Positions 33,339 through 42,849 are shown, counted from the first letter of the stretch. The stretch is DNA of 64,000 bases from Candidatus Desulfofervidaceae bacterium (GCA_027038965.1 JALWFG010000015.1:1-64000), one strand, 5' to 3'. Numbers and translations: made by a program. Notes: a model not told the origin generated them from the sequence alone.

Positions 33339-33769
33339 GGCAAAACCGCCTCCTCTTTTTTAGGCAAAGCAATTTCTACTATTTTTGTCTTTTTATTCCC
33401 AAAAATATCCACATATCGTTCTTCTACAACTATTCTATCCTTTTTAATGGTCTTAACCCAACCGGAAAGACCAAGGGGATCTCCTACCTTAATGATGTAA
33501 CCTCTACCTGTAGAATCTTCAATTAACGCCAAAGGGCTCCTCTTTTGTCTCCAGATAATTCCTTTAAGACTTATTTCAGAAATTTTAAGTTTTTGAGTTG
33601 GTAACAACTTTTCACCCTTAACGATTTCTGTAGCCTTTTCAGTTTTGATAAATGGCCTAAAGGGATCAATGTCTTGATTTGTTTTCAATCCCTCAGACCA
33701 AATTAGAGAAGACGGGAGGATAAGACTCAAAACTAAACCTGCTATATTGAAAAAAAGTTTAGCTTTCAT
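33335..33769 (-). CDS. pilP: Type IV pilus lipoprotein/alignment protein PilP
   Basis: A 144-residue PilP-type protein with an N-terminal hydrophobic segment and the conserved beta-domain (LKISEISLKGIIWRQKRSPLALIED, in parts; GYIIKVGDPLG). No lipobox cysteine is visible, so it is probably anchored by its N-terminal helix. It links PilNO to the PilQ secretin. It overlaps both neighbours by 4 bases. Confidence 0.85.
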   Translation of the reverse strand: MKAKLFFNIAGLVLSLILPSSLIWSEGLKTNQDIDPFRPFIKTEKATEIVKGEKLLPTQKLKISEISLKGIIWRQKRSPLALIEDSTGRGYIIKVGDPLGLSGWVKTIKKDRIVVEERYVDIFGNKKTKIVEIALPKKEEAVLP

Positions 33770-34362
33770 CTTCTTTTCTTCTTTTTAATTTTAGCAGTTT
33801 GGGGTACAAATCTGTATGTAACTAACTGAAGATCCACATTTAAAACTACATTTTCCCCTACAGATTTTGCTTTTTTCATAGAAATTTGCCTTACATTAAT
33901 AATTCGGGTTGTATTGGATATTCCCTGCAAGAATTTTTTAATTTGAAGAAACTGTCCTTTTAACTTCAACATTATGGGCAACTCAGCATAAAAATCTTTT
34001 ATGTTTTCTTTCTGCGGTTCAAATAAAACAAAATCTAAGTGGCAATCAGAACCTAAATTCGAAATATCGGCTAGAAGGTTGGGGATCTCTTTTCCTCTAG
34101 GCAATAGATAGCTCATTTCTATATATTTTTTATGTGTTTTTTCAATCTCTTCTTTTAATTTCTTTAATTTTTTACTTTCTAATTTAAGTTTACTCAATCT
34201 TTCCTGAGTTTGTTTTAATCTTGCTTTACATTGAGCAATTTCTTTCTGGGCAGGTAAATAATAGGAATATGCAAATAAGGAAATTCCTACTAAAGGAAAA
34301 AGAATGTATAAAACAAGCCTTTGCTTAAAGGGAATACTGTCTAATTTTTCTAAAATTTTCAT
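33766..34362 (-). CDS. pilO: Type IV pilus inner-membrane platform protein PilO
   Basis: A 198-residue protein with a short cytoplasmic tail, one transmembrane helix (LVLYILFPLVGISLFAYSYYL), a long coiled coil (residues 40-95) and a ferredoxin-like periplasmic domain. It forms heterodimers with PilN in the alignment complex. The coding order and overlaps with pilP and pilN support the call more than sequence identity does. Confidence 0.85.
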   Translation of the reverse strand: MKILEKLDSIPFKQRLVLYILFPLVGISLFAYSYYLPAQKEIAQCKARLKQTQERLSKLKLESKKLKKLKEEIEKTHKKYIEMSYLLPRGKEIPNLLADISNLGSDCHLDFVLFEPQKENIKDFYAELPIMLKLKGQFLQIKKFLQGISNTTRIINVRQISMKKAKSVGENVVLNVDLQLVTYRFVPQTAKIKKKKRR

Positions 34363-34363
34363 G

Positions 34364-34936
34364 TTATTTTTCTAAATTGTTTGCTTTGTTTTTATTCAAA
34401 GCAATTGATCCTTTAAGTTCAAAACCAGTTAATTCATAGGTTTGGACCTTCCTTTTTTCTGTCTTAATTAAATCCACTCTTTTAAACAAAGCCGTTTTTT
34501 TTAACCTTTTCATAAATTCGGCAATAGATTCATTGCTCAATGCAATACCCTTAATGTCCAAATTATTCCCTTTTATTGTCAATTCCTCAAACCACATTTT
34601 GCCCGTTAAGAAATTAGAAGTTAGGGCATTCAAAATGAGCAATGGCCGCTTTCTGTCTCTTTTAAGGTTAGAAATTACTTTAATCTTTTGCTGAATAACC
34701 TTTTTTTGTTTTTTATATTCAGCAATTTTTTTCTCCACGTCTTTATATTTGTTGATTTCTAAATTCAATACGTTCAATTTTGCCTTCAATCTTTTTTGCT
34801 GGGTGTTAACGCTCATAGAAAGATATAAGATGAGAAGGCCCATTAACATATAAGAGAGCAGAACAATGGATACCTCTTGTTTTATTCCAGCATATGTTTC
34901 GATTTCTCCCTTAGGTAAAAGATTAACTCTTATCAT
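34364..34936 (-). CDS. pilN: Type IV pilus inner-membrane platform protein PilN
   Basis: A 190-residue bitopic protein that begins with the conserved PilM-binding motif IRVNLLPKGE, followed by a transmembrane helix, a coiled coil and a periplasmic domain. PilN anchors PilM at the membrane. It overlaps the pilM stop by 4 bases. Confidence 0.88.
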   Translation of the reverse strand: MIRVNLLPKGEIETYAGIKQEVSIVLLSYMLMGLLILYLSMSVNTQQKRLKAKLNVLNLEINKYKDVEKKIAEYKKQKKVIQQKIKVISNLKRDRKRPLLILNALTSNFLTGKMWFEELTIKGNNLDIKGIALSNESIAEFMKRLKKTALFKRVDLIKTEKRKVQTYELTGFELKGSIALNKNKANNLEK

Positions 34937-36048
34937 ATTGCCTCTGCCCTTGATCTCAAACCCAAACCCAAAGCGATAGGTAACTGAGGACCCAAATAAT
35001 GTAAATATTTGGGATCAAAACGATTTTGGTCATAATTTATTTTTCGTTCTACACTAAACACATGAACATCCTTTCCTATGTACTTTTTTAAAGCCTTAGC
35101 AATTCCTTTAATTCGACTTGATCCTCCCATAAGATAAATTTCCTTTATCTTCTCTTCGGTCGTAGTTTCAAAATAGTCCACTGCCGTTTTAATTTCTTGA
35201 AACCACTTATTGATTATGCTAAACAACGCCCTTTTTAACATGTTTTCGTCCTTTTTGTTCTTCACACCTTCTATTTTTATTCTTTCTGCTTCAGAAAAAC
35301 TAATTCCAAACTCTTTCTGAATGGCCTTAGTAAAATCAATACCTCCTGTGGGGACTTCTCTAGTGAAAATGGGAATTCCCTTTATCAAACCTACCATATT
35401 GATCTTGCTTGCTCCCAGATCTATTATCATCACCGGATATTCAATAGCTTCATAGCAACTTTCAAAGGCATTGGCGATAACAAAGTTTTCCACATCTATG
35501 ATTACAGGTTTTAAATTTGTCTCTTTCAATATGTTGATATATTCTTCAATAATTTCTTTTTTGGCAGCGGCAATGACAGCTTCTACCTTGCCGTTTTTCT
35601 CACTTAATAAATCGTAACCGAAATGAACATCTTCAAGATTATAAGGGATATATCTCTCTGCCTCATTTACGATGATGGTTTGGATTTCATCTTTTTCTGA
35701 TGCCTTAAATTCTATTCTTTTGCTTACTACATGTTTTGCTGGAAGACAAATGGCAACTTCTTTTTGTTCAAGTCCCAACTCATCTACCAAAATGCTTAAC
35801 CCAGAAACAAGATGCTCTTTTTTATCTGTGGCCATCAATGCCTCTTCTGGCAGATTGTAGATTCCAACTGTATTTAAATCCCATTTTTTACTCCCAAAAT
35901 ATAAGGCCTTTATGGCATAAGAACCCAAGTCTATTCCAACAACAGGTTTATCCCAAATTCCTCTGAAAAAACTTTTTAAAGAAACAGGTCTTAATAACCC
36001 TCGAATTTTAAGAAATAATCCCATAGATTTCCTTTCTAAATCACCCAA
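34933..36048 (-). CDS. pilM: Type IV pilus actin-like ATPase PilM
   Basis: A 371-residue FtsA/actin-fold protein with the phosphate-1 motif VVGIDLGSYAIKAL, the phosphate-2 IDLGASKINM and the adenosine motif LMGGSSRIKGIA. It binds PilN in the cytoplasm. It heads the pilMNOPQ operon, whose promoter should lie between it and the divergent gene at 36228. Confidence 0.92.
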   Translation of the reverse strand: MGDLERKSMGLFLKIRGLLRPVSLKSFFRGIWDKPVVGIDLGSYAIKALYFGSKKWDLNTVGIYNLPEEALMATDKKEHLVSGLSILVDELGLEQKEVAICLPAKHVVSKRIEFKASEKDEIQTIIVNEAERYIPYNLEDVHFGYDLLSEKNGKVEAVIAAAKKEIIEEYINILKETNLKPVIIDVENFVIANAFESCYEAIEYPVMIIDLGASKINMVGLIKGIPIFTREVPTGGIDFTKAIQKEFGISFSEAERIKIEGVKNKKDENMLKRALFSIINKWFQEIKTAVDYFETTTEEKIKEIYLMGGSSRIKGIAKALKKYIGKDVHVFSVERKINYDQNRFDPKYLHYLGPQLPIALGLGLRSRAEAI

Positions 36049-36171
36049 TTACTTTGTGTTTATTATATAAAGTCTAAAAAGTCAAGCATAAAGTGTAAAA
36101 TTGCGGCTGTGGATGTAGAAATATTCTAAGCTGGACCAAGACTAAATTAGAAAAACTTCAAAAACATTTTC

Positions 36172-36200
36172 TTGACACCTCCCTTAAGCTTTGATAAAAC
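36172..36200 (+). promoter_or_regulatory. Predicted promoter of the HEAT-repeat gene
   Basis: TTGACA (36172-36177), a 17-base spacer and TAAAAC (36195-36200). The following gene has an AAGGAGG site shortly downstream. Confidence 0.5.
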
Positions 36201-36227
36201 ACGCAAAACTTGTAAGGAGGTTCCCTT

Positions 36228-37298
36228 TTGCCTTTAATTCCTAAAATATTTCCACCTACATGTCCTTTTTGCAATGCCCTTATTGATCGCCCCCAGGAGT
36301 TTCCTGATTTTGAATATCCAATAGGAATATGCCAAAATTGCGGTGCGATATATGTTTATGATGCTAGTGGTTACCATCTAGGGGCTGCTTTTGTAGAAGG
36401 GCTCCTTTTTGCATGTAATGGAGATGAAGATCTAGCTTGGAATTTGTTGCCAGAAGATGATTATGTAGATACCATTATTGATGATTATGATGGCGTTAGC
36501 CACAAGATTGTTTCTGGAGGAGGATATCAAGGGAGAAAGATAAAGGGTAAGCTAGTTTTTATCCGTCTTCATGACGATATTCAAGAGGTGACATCTGACG
36601 GGGTTAAAAAGAGGGCAGAAGCAGTTTTTTGTCTTCCTAAGAAAAAGGTTTCTCGTTCCGCCCGTTTCTCAAAAAGACTTGTAGAAGACTTAGTTAAAGC
36701 AGGTAATTTAAACGAGATTCTTTCCCTGGCCCAAGAAGATACTAGGGTTATACCGGCCTTGCAGCGATTGCTTTATAGTGTAGATGAACGCCTTCGTTGG
36801 CAAGCTATTTATACTTTAGGAAAGGTTTGTGTCTTATATTTAAAAAAGAGGCCTGATATAGTTACCAAGATCTTGAATAACCTTCTCTATGCTCGCTCTG
36901 ATTCGGCGGCCTCAAGTTGGGGGGCCTTAGGAGCAGCGGCTGAAATCATTAGCCAAAACCCTGCCTTTTTGAAAAAATTTATTCCCCAGTTTGTTTCCTT
37001 CTTTCTTGACGAAAGTGCTAGAGCAGAAGTGCTTTGGGGAATTGGCCGCATTGCTCAAGTTGACAAAAATGCCGTAAAAAAGGCTATACCTGCATTATAT
37101 AAGCTGGTTACAGATCCTAACCCTAATATTAAGGGCCATGCCGCTTGGTGTTTAGGTATCTTTAAAGAGAAACCTGCCAAGCCTTTATTGGAAGACCTTC
37201 TAAATGATGAGACAAAAATTCGTATCTTTATTGGTGATAAACTAAGAGAAATTACAATTGCCCAGTTGGCAAAAGAGGCCATAGAAAACCTTGAATAA
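36228..37298 (+). CDS. DVU0298-like protein: zinc ribbon plus HEAT repeats
   Basis: A 356-residue protein. The N terminus has a four-cysteine zinc ribbon (CPFCNALI and CQNCGAIYV). An acidic central region follows, then HEAT-like helical repeats from about 170 (DERLRWQAIYTLGKV; ARAEVLWGIGRIAQ; PNIKGHAAWCLGIFKEKPA). I recognise it as the DVU0298 family of sulfate-reducing and related bacteria, which has no known function. The start is a TTG with a perfect AAGGAGG site. The next gene overlaps its 3' end by 8 bases, so they form an operon. Confidence 0.65.
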   Translation: MPLIPKIFPPTCPFCNALIDRPQEFPDFEYPIGICQNCGAIYVYDASGYHLGAAFVEGLLFACNGDEDLAWNLLPEDDYVDTIIDDYDGVSHKIVSGGGYQGRKIKGKLVFIRLHDDIQEVTSDGVKKRAEAVFCLPKKKVSRSARFSKRLVEDLVKAGNLNEILSLAQEDTRVIPALQRLLYSVDERLRWQAIYTLGKVCVLYLKKRPDIVTKILNNLLYARSDSAASSWGALGAAAEIISQNPAFLKKFIPQFVSFFLDESARAEVLWGIGRIAQVDKNAVKKAIPALYKLVTDPNPNIKGHAAWCLGIFKEKPAKPLLEDLLNDETKIRIFIGDKLREITIAQLAKEAIENLE

Positions 37299-38403
37299 AA
37301 TAAAGTGGCAATACTACATAGCTGCTCCTAGAGAAGATATATCACCTTCCCCAGAAGAGCTTTGTCTTCCTCTTGAAGGAGATTTGGCCCAGACTTCCTA
37401 TCGCCAATATTTTGAGACAATTAAGGCCTTTGTATCTCAAGAAGATTATCATCTTTTATATAAAGCCATTTGTCAACAATATGGGATAACCAATCACCAA
37501 ATAAGTCAGGTGATTCTTAGGGCCGAAAAACACGGGGCCTTTTATCACCCCGCTAGTATAGAATGTGTTAGTAATAGAGGACAATTTAAATTTGGCGTTA
37601 ATGTGGCCACCCATCCAGAGGGAAAAAAATGGCTTAAAAGGGAATCCATCTTAATTCAGCATTTGAATAAGAAATTTAAATGGGGTTATCTTCCCAAAGT
37701 TTATCATGCCGATTCTAAAAACGGGATGTTTCTTGTGCTTTGTGAGTGGTTTGAAGGTTATCACGAATTTCATCTTAGCAAGGACAAGACGGGAAAAGAG
37801 CAGATTATTTTATGGGATTTTCAAAACGGATACCGCTATTTAAACCCAAATGAAGCCTACCAGCTTTTTAAACAGATCACCTTTGTCCTTATCCTTTACT
37901 ATGACTTGGTTACATACGACCAAATTTATCCCTGGCATCACGCTGCAGGGGATTTTATTGTCAAAACTCAAGGAGCAGGGGCAGAAGTGAAGCTTACTAC
38001 TGTCAGGGGTTATACCCCAATCATAGGATTTCTGGAACAAGAAGACGTTAATCCTATTTTCGCCCTGCTTTTTTTCTTCTTAAACTTAACATTGAGGATG
38101 CGTCAAGATCGTCTTGATGGAACAAAACAAGTTGCCTTGGTGGGAAAATTTTGCCTTAAACCTACTTTAGAAGGTTTTTTAGAAGGCTTGAAGCAAAGAG
38201 AAGGTGAGCTGATAAAAACTTGTGGATTATGCTTAACTGAGTTTGTTAGACTCTTGAAGTCATTCCAAAAAGAGGAACTTTATCTTATCTCTAAGAGACT
38301 ATTGCCCCTCTATAAAGGCAAAGAGGGCTTTTCGCTCTTAAGCAAGGACTTTGAGAACCATGTTGATTCCCTTTATAAGGCTATTCAATCCTACCCTGAA
38401 TGA
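37291..38403 (+). CDS. Uncharacterised protein, possibly kinase-like fold
   Basis: A 370-residue soluble protein. A middle segment (FLVLCEWFEGYHEFHL followed by YDLVTYDQIYPWHHAAGDFIVK) resembles the hinge and catalytic-loop layout of aminoglycoside-phosphotransferase or protein-kinase-like folds, but the diagnostic HxD and DFG residues are not clear. It starts with TTG, overlapping the HEAT gene, and ends overlapping the convergent YkgJ-like gene by 23 bases. I do not recognise the family. The tight linkage to the DVU0298-like gene suggests a shared role. Confidence 0.6.
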   Translation: MNKIKWQYYIAAPREDISPSPEELCLPLEGDLAQTSYRQYFETIKAFVSQEDYHLLYKAICQQYGITNHQISQVILRAEKHGAFYHPASIECVSNRGQFKFGVNVATHPEGKKWLKRESILIQHLNKKFKWGYLPKVYHADSKNGMFLVLCEWFEGYHEFHLSKDKTGKEQIILWDFQNGYRYLNPNEAYQLFKQITFVLILYYDLVTYDQIYPWHHAAGDFIVKTQGAGAEVKLTTVRGYTPIIGFLEQEDVNPIFALLFFFLNLTLRMRQDRLDGTKQVALVGKFCLKPTLEGFLEGLKQREGELIKTCGLCLTEFVRLLKSFQKEELYLISKRLLPLYKGKEGFSLLSKDFENHVDSLYKAIQSYPE

Positions 38404-39013
38404 TATCTTCTAATGGCATTCGCAAGGCCCGACTCAAAGGAATTAATAACAAAGAACGTTCTGGATGGGGCGACTTAGCCATCACTAGCATTTCTTCCGA
38501 GAGCCTTTGCAAATTCTCGTAAATTTTATCAAGTTTAACTACTGGATAAGTTACACCTTTTTTAAAGCCTGAAAGCCCACATACGTGGGCCTCTTTGTTG
38601 ACTTCAAACGGAACTCCATAAATGCGGCAAATGATAGGCCTCTTTTGATATAAATCGCATTCCTCTCTATTATTTAAAAATGGACATCTTACCCGTTGTT
38701 TACCCAAACCAAATACCTTCATCTTGGGATTATCATCAAAGGCATGTAACCGATCCCTCGCTGCCAAGAGCTGAGTTTCTGTTTTTTCTATCCTTCTAAA
38801 GATTTCCTTTTTTTGTTTAGTATCCAAGCGATTGAAATAATAGTTGATATAAGCGGCCTCTATTAAAAAAACTCCAAAAGGGGCATAACAACAATCACAA
38901 CAGTGGACATGACATTTTACACATTCAGGATAATCATGGGCAATCTTTTTGAAAAGAATGTCAGCCTTCTGGGCCCAACTTTCATATTCTCCAAACAAGT
39001 CTAGCAAGTTCAT
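38381..39013 (-). CDS. YkgJ-family cysteine-cluster protein
   Basis: A 210-residue protein with an N-terminal cysteine-rich segment (CVKCHVHCCDCCYAPFG) and a second set of cysteines (RCPFLNNREECDLYQKRPIICRIYGVP), the layout of the YkgJ zinc/iron-chelating family. Its function is unknown; metal binding is expected. It lies 2 bases after the TPR gene on the same strand and overlaps the gene at 37291 tail to tail. Confidence 0.78.
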   Translation of the reverse strand: MNLLDLFGEYESWAQKADILFKKIAHDYPECVKCHVHCCDCCYAPFGVFLIEAAYINYYFNRLDTKQKKEIFRRIEKTETQLLAARDRLHAFDDNPKMKVFGLGKQRVRCPFLNNREECDLYQKRPIICRIYGVPFEVNKEAHVCGLSGFKKGVTYPVVKLDKIYENLQRLSEEMLVMAKSPHPERSLLLIPLSRALRMPLEDIIQGRIE

Positions 39014-39015
39014 TT

Positions 39016-39663
39016 TTAACCCTTCTTTCTATAAGGTTCCAATTCTTTCAAAAAATCAGGATGGACCTGAAATCCAAGTTCTATTGCCTTATCACAATGG
39101 GCTAGGGCCTTATCATACTCCCCTTTCAAATAATAGGCATAGGCAATGTTGTTATGAGCCAAACCAAAATTAGGGGCAATTTCTAAGGCCTTTTTATTGA
39201 TTGCAATAGATTTTTCTATATCTCCTCTTTGCAAATAGGCATTGGCCAGATTTACATAGGCCTGCACAATTCTAGGGTTTAACTCAATGGCCTTTTCTAA
39301 GGCCTCAATAGCCTCATCTGATTTACCTAATTGGAGATAGGCAAATCCCATGTTGGCATAACCCCTGGCATAACGAGGTTCAATTTCCACGGCCCGCTTA
39401 TTAGCCAAAACTACCTTTTCCATATCTCCCTTTTTAAAATAAATATAGCCAATATTTACAAAGGCCTCAAACATCCTCTGGCCAGTTTCTACAGACTCTT
39501 CAAAGGCGTCTAGGGCCTCATCCAGCTTCCCTTGTTGCAACAAGGCTACTCCTAAATTGTAATGAGCTGTGGCACATCCCTCTTCTTGAGCCAAAATTTT
39601 CCTTTGTTCATAGATAAAACGTTCTATATCCTTTGGTTCCCACCGAGTTTCATATTTACTCAC
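39016..39663 (-). CDS. TPR-repeat protein
   Basis: A 215-residue soluble protein made almost entirely of 34-residue tetratricopeptide repeats (ATAHYNLGVALLQQGKLDEALDAFEE; AFVNIGYIYFKKGDMEKVV; and others), five or more in number. It is likely a protein-protein scaffold. The GTG at 39663 is chosen because AAGGAG lies at the right distance upstream. An in-frame ATG 42 bases earlier lacks such a site. It is coupled with the YkgJ-like gene downstream. Confidence 0.85.
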   Translation of the reverse strand: MSKYETRWEPKDIERFIYEQRKILAQEEGCATAHYNLGVALLQQGKLDEALDAFEESVETGQRMFEAFVNIGYIYFKKGDMEKVVLANKRAVEIEPRYARGYANMGFAYLQLGKSDEAIEALEKAIELNPRIVQAYVNLANAYLQRGDIEKSIAINKKALEIAPNFGLAHNNIAYAYYLKGEYDKALAHCDKAIELGFQVHPDFLKELEPYRKKG

Positions 39664-39835
39664 ATTTCGCTCCTTCCTTCTGACTAAATTTATTTTGATG
39701 ACCATATTTATACCTTACTCGTAAAGAAAATGCAATAATGTCCCTAGAGGCTTTGATGTTTTTTAAGAATAAACCAAAAGATTTTGGAAGACCATAGCAG
39801 TTGCTTTTTTTCTGCAAAAGAGATATATAAAGAAT

Positions 39836-40654
39836 ATGAAACTTCAGGTTTTGATAAACAATTGTGTTCATCGGCCTGGTCTAAAGGCTGAGCATGGCCT
39901 GTCTTTGTGGGTGGAACACGGAGGCAAATCATTTCTTTTTGATACAGGTTCTTCAGGTTTGGTGGTGGATAATGCTCACACCCTTGATGTGCCTTTGCCC
40001 CAAGCCGAAGCCATTATTTTAAGCCATGGGCATTATGACCATACAGGCGGGTTGCGTCGGGTATTGGAAGATATCGGCCGGCCTATCCGTGTCTTAGCCC
40101 ATCCCGATATTTGGCGAAAAAGGGCCTATAAGGACGAAAGGGGTATTAGGGATATTGGCATTCCTTTTAGCGAAAGGCAACTTGAACGGGCTCAATTTTC
40201 ATACAATTCTAATCCAAGGGAGATTGACACTAACATCTGGATTAGCGGAGCCATCCCTAGGGAGACAGAATTCGAACAAATTGAACCTGAATTGATTTGT
40301 TTGAAAGGCGACACGTGGGTTCAAGACGATATTTGGGATGACCAAGCCATGGTGATTAATGTGCCCCAAGGAGTAGTTATTATTACGGGTTGTGCTCATA
40401 GTGGCATTATAAACGTAATTAGGTATGGGTTGCAAATTGCCCAAAATAGAAGGCTCTATGCAGTTATTGGAGGCTTTCATCTCTGGCATGCTTCCCAAAA
40501 GAGATTAGAACAAACAATAGAGGCCTTAAGGAACTTAGAGCCTGCCTATATTATCACTGGACATTGTACTGGTCTAGAAGCAGCTTGTGTCTTAAAATCC
40601 TTTTTTAAAGAAAAATGCATCTTTTTGGATGTAGGTTTAGAAATAAATCTTTAA
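39836..40654 (+). CDS. Metallo-beta-lactamase-fold hydrolase (MJ0301/RFA-P-synthase-like)
   Basis: A 272-residue MBL-fold protein with the metal motif SHGHYDHTGG, downstream histidines in TGCAHSG and GGFHLWHAS, and the C-terminal YIITGHCTG. The order fits the family annotated as 7,8-dihydropterin-methyl-ribofuranosylaminobenzene phosphate synthase-like. The physiological reaction in bacteria is unknown. A shorter relative is encoded nearby at 41096-41728. Confidence 0.78.
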   Translation: MKLQVLINNCVHRPGLKAEHGLSLWVEHGGKSFLFDTGSSGLVVDNAHTLDVPLPQAEAIILSHGHYDHTGGLRRVLEDIGRPIRVLAHPDIWRKRAYKDERGIRDIGIPFSERQLERAQFSYNSNPREIDTNIWISGAIPRETEFEQIEPELICLKGDTWVQDDIWDDQAMVINVPQGVVIITGCAHSGIINVIRYGLQIAQNRRLYAVIGGFHLWHASQKRLEQTIEALRNLEPAYIITGHCTGLEAACVLKSFFKEKCIFLDVGLEINL

Positions 40655-40661
40655 ATGTTGG

Positions 40662-41099
40662 CTAATCTTCAGATATGATGGAATATAAATAAGGAGAAAA
40701 GGCATCTCCTACCTCTTTTAAGAGTTGGTCTCTCTGAGGATGGTAAAATAGATGACTTTCACATTGACAATCGCTTACTCCAAATCCTAATGTACAGGGA
40801 AGGCGCATTAGAAGATTTTGGGCTACTTGGCATTCAATCTTGTCCGCGGTAATTGAGAAAACCACATCCTTTACCCTTGCTTTGGCTAACAAATAATCTA
40901 CATGCCAATACTTGTTTTTCTTTTTGTTTAAATGTTGTCTAAGTCGGATTCGAAGCCCTGCCTGAGCAGAACCTACATAGGCATAATATCCTGGTCTAAA
41001 AAGAAAACCGCCTAATTTGCCTACAGGCACAAAAATTTGTGAGTCAACTTCAATTATAAGGGCATAAACGCCCTTTTGTGAAGGGATACGTTCTCTCAT
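40662..41099 (-). CDS. GIY-YIG-type nuclease-like protein (DUF123)
   Basis: A 145-residue protein with the GYYAYVGSA segment corresponding to the GIY-YIG core, followed by RLRQHL and KYWHVDYLL, as in DUF123 proteins. The catalytic function is unproven. Its start overlaps the stop of the upstream MBL gene as ATGA, so the two are co-translated. It is convergent with the larger MBL gene, 7 bases away. Confidence 0.75.
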   Translation of the reverse strand: MRERIPSQKGVYALIIEVDSQIFVPVGKLGGFLFRPGYYAYVGSAQAGLRIRLRQHLNKKKNKYWHVDYLLAKARVKDVVFSITADKIECQVAQNLLMRLPCTLGFGVSDCQCESHLFYHPQRDQLLKEVGDAFSPYLYSIISED

Positions 41100-41728
41100 A
41101 TTTCTATAACCTTGCCTGCCCCACCTTCAACATAAGCTTGAGGGAAATCGGCCTTAATTTCACTTTTGAACTGGGTACAATGGGTAGGGCAAATGAGTTT
41201 TAGCTTACTTAAACAATCAAATTTTCTAAAACCGTGCAATCCACCTATTAGGGCATAAGGTTTTCCAAACTGGTTAGCAGTTTCAAGTATGACGTCTACT
41301 CCTGGATGCGAACAACCTACGATGATGACAAGCCCCTTTTCAGTTTCTACCACAAGCGATTGTTCTATTCCCCCAAGGGGGCCAGTAGAAAAAATATGGG
41401 GATGGATTTGAAGTGGTTGTTCTACCCAAATTACCCTTTGGGCCCTAGAGGGCTCTACACAAGAGGGAGGGAGATAAACAGGCACAGAATGACATTCCAA
41501 AAGGTCTGTCAATCCTCCAAAGTGATCCCAATGATGATGTGAAATAAATACTTCATCAATACTTTCAGGGCGTATTTTCAGCCTTTCCATGTTAAAAAAT
41601 AGAATCTCGCTTAAGGCTCCAGTATCAAACAGAATTTTTTTATCATAGGCCTCTACCAAGCATGAGAAGCCCCAATCAGACTGAAATCCTGGCAAGGCCG
41701 TATTATCGTAGATAATAGTTATCTTCAT
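41096..41728 (-). CDS. Metallo-beta-lactamase-fold hydrolase, short form
   Basis: A 210-residue MBL protein of the same broad group as the one at 39836: WGFSCLVEAYDKKILFDTG, SHHHWDHFGG, VGCSHPGVDVI, IGGLHGF and the C-terminal CPTHCT. The HxHxDH motif is complete. It is shorter in the mid-region than its neighbour. It is coupled by ATGA to the GIY-YIG gene. Confidence 0.78.
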   Translation of the reverse strand: MKITIIYDNTALPGFQSDWGFSCLVEAYDKKILFDTGALSEILFFNMERLKIRPESIDEVFISHHHWDHFGGLTDLLECHSVPVYLPPSCVEPSRAQRVIWVEQPLQIHPHIFSTGPLGGIEQSLVVETEKGLVIIVGCSHPGVDVILETANQFGKPYALIGGLHGFRKFDCLSKLKLICPTHCTQFKSEIKADFPQAYVEGGAGKVIEI

Positions 41729-41893
41729 TGTTTTCTCCTACTATGAATTATTTTCTTACCAACCTCAATATAACTACTTTTTTTCTTTTTTGACAATAGG
41801 CCAAATGGCCAGTAGAAACATATTACTTCTTGCTTAAATGATGACTACATTGGGCCATCTTACTTTAAGATGGGATATGTAACCAATAGTTCA

Positions 41894-42778
41894 CTATTTT
41901 ACTACTTCCTTAAGGAAATTGTTAAAATCCCTTTTTAATTTAGGATGCTTGAGACCATAGACCACATTGGCCTTTAAATATCCCAATTTATCTCCAGCAT
42001 CGTATCTCTTTCCCTCAAATAAATAGGCATAAACTCCATTCATCTGGGCAAAGCGATTTAAGGCATCTGTAAGTTGGAGTTCTCCACCCTTGCCCAAAGG
42101 AATATGTTCTAAGATATCAAATATTTCAGGGGTGAGAATATAACGCCCAATAACTCCAAGATCCGAAGGGGCCTCTTCGGGGTCTGGCTTTTCTATGAAA
42201 CCTTTGGCCTTGAAGAGGTTGTCTCTAACAGGTTCTGGGATGACTACTCCATAACGATATATTTCTTCTGTGGGGACCTTTTCAACAGCCACTACAGGTT
42301 CTTTTATGTCTTGGTATATTTGAATTAATTGGCCAATACATGGTATCTGACTATCTACTAAATCATCAGGTAAAAGCACCGCAAAGGGTTCGTTAAAGAT
42401 CAAAGGTTTGGCACACAAGATAGCATGTCCTAATCCCAAGGGTTTTTTTTGCCTTACTGAAATAATGTTCATCATTTGCACTATTTTGCGAACAACTGTA
42501 AGGTTTTCTCGTTTTCCTTTTTGTTCTAAAATTGTTTCTAGTTCAAAGTCGGTATCAAAGTGATTTTCAATGGCCTCTTTTCCCTGTCGAGTAACCAAGA
42601 TGATTTCTTCGATACCACAAGCCAAACATTCCTCTACAATGTATTGGATAAGAGGCTTATCTACTACTGGGAGCATTTCTTTAGGTACTGACTTGGATGC
42701 AGGTAAAATTCGAGTTCCCAAACCTGCTACAGGGATTACGGCCTTTTTAACCTTGGCAGCCAAATGTTTAGTAGGCAT
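41894..42778 (-). CDS. galU: UTP-glucose-1-phosphate uridylyltransferase GalU
   Basis: A 294-residue nucleotidyltransferase with VIPVAGLGTRILPASKSVPKEMLPV, the VDKPLIQYIVEE segment, LLPDDLVDS and GFIEKPDPEEAPS. It makes UDP-glucose for surface polysaccharides. It is transcribed alone and has a GGAG-type ribosome-binding site. Confidence 0.95.
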   Translation of the reverse strand: MPTKHLAAKVKKAVIPVAGLGTRILPASKSVPKEMLPVVDKPLIQYIVEECLACGIEEIILVTRQGKEAIENHFDTDFELETILEQKGKRENLTVVRKIVQMMNIISVRQKKPLGLGHAILCAKPLIFNEPFAVLLPDDLVDSQIPCIGQLIQIYQDIKEPVVAVEKVPTEEIYRYGVVIPEPVRDNLFKAKGFIEKPDPEEAPSDLGVIGRYILTPEIFDILEHIPLGKGGELQLTDALNRFAQMNGVYAYLFEGKRYDAGDKLGYLKANVVYGLKHPKLKRDFNNFLKEVVK

Positions 42779-42849
42779 TTTTTTCTCCTTGTCAAAGAGT
42801 TTACTAAAAAATTAGGCATTAGGAGGGTGTCTGTCAAGTTTATAAAAGA

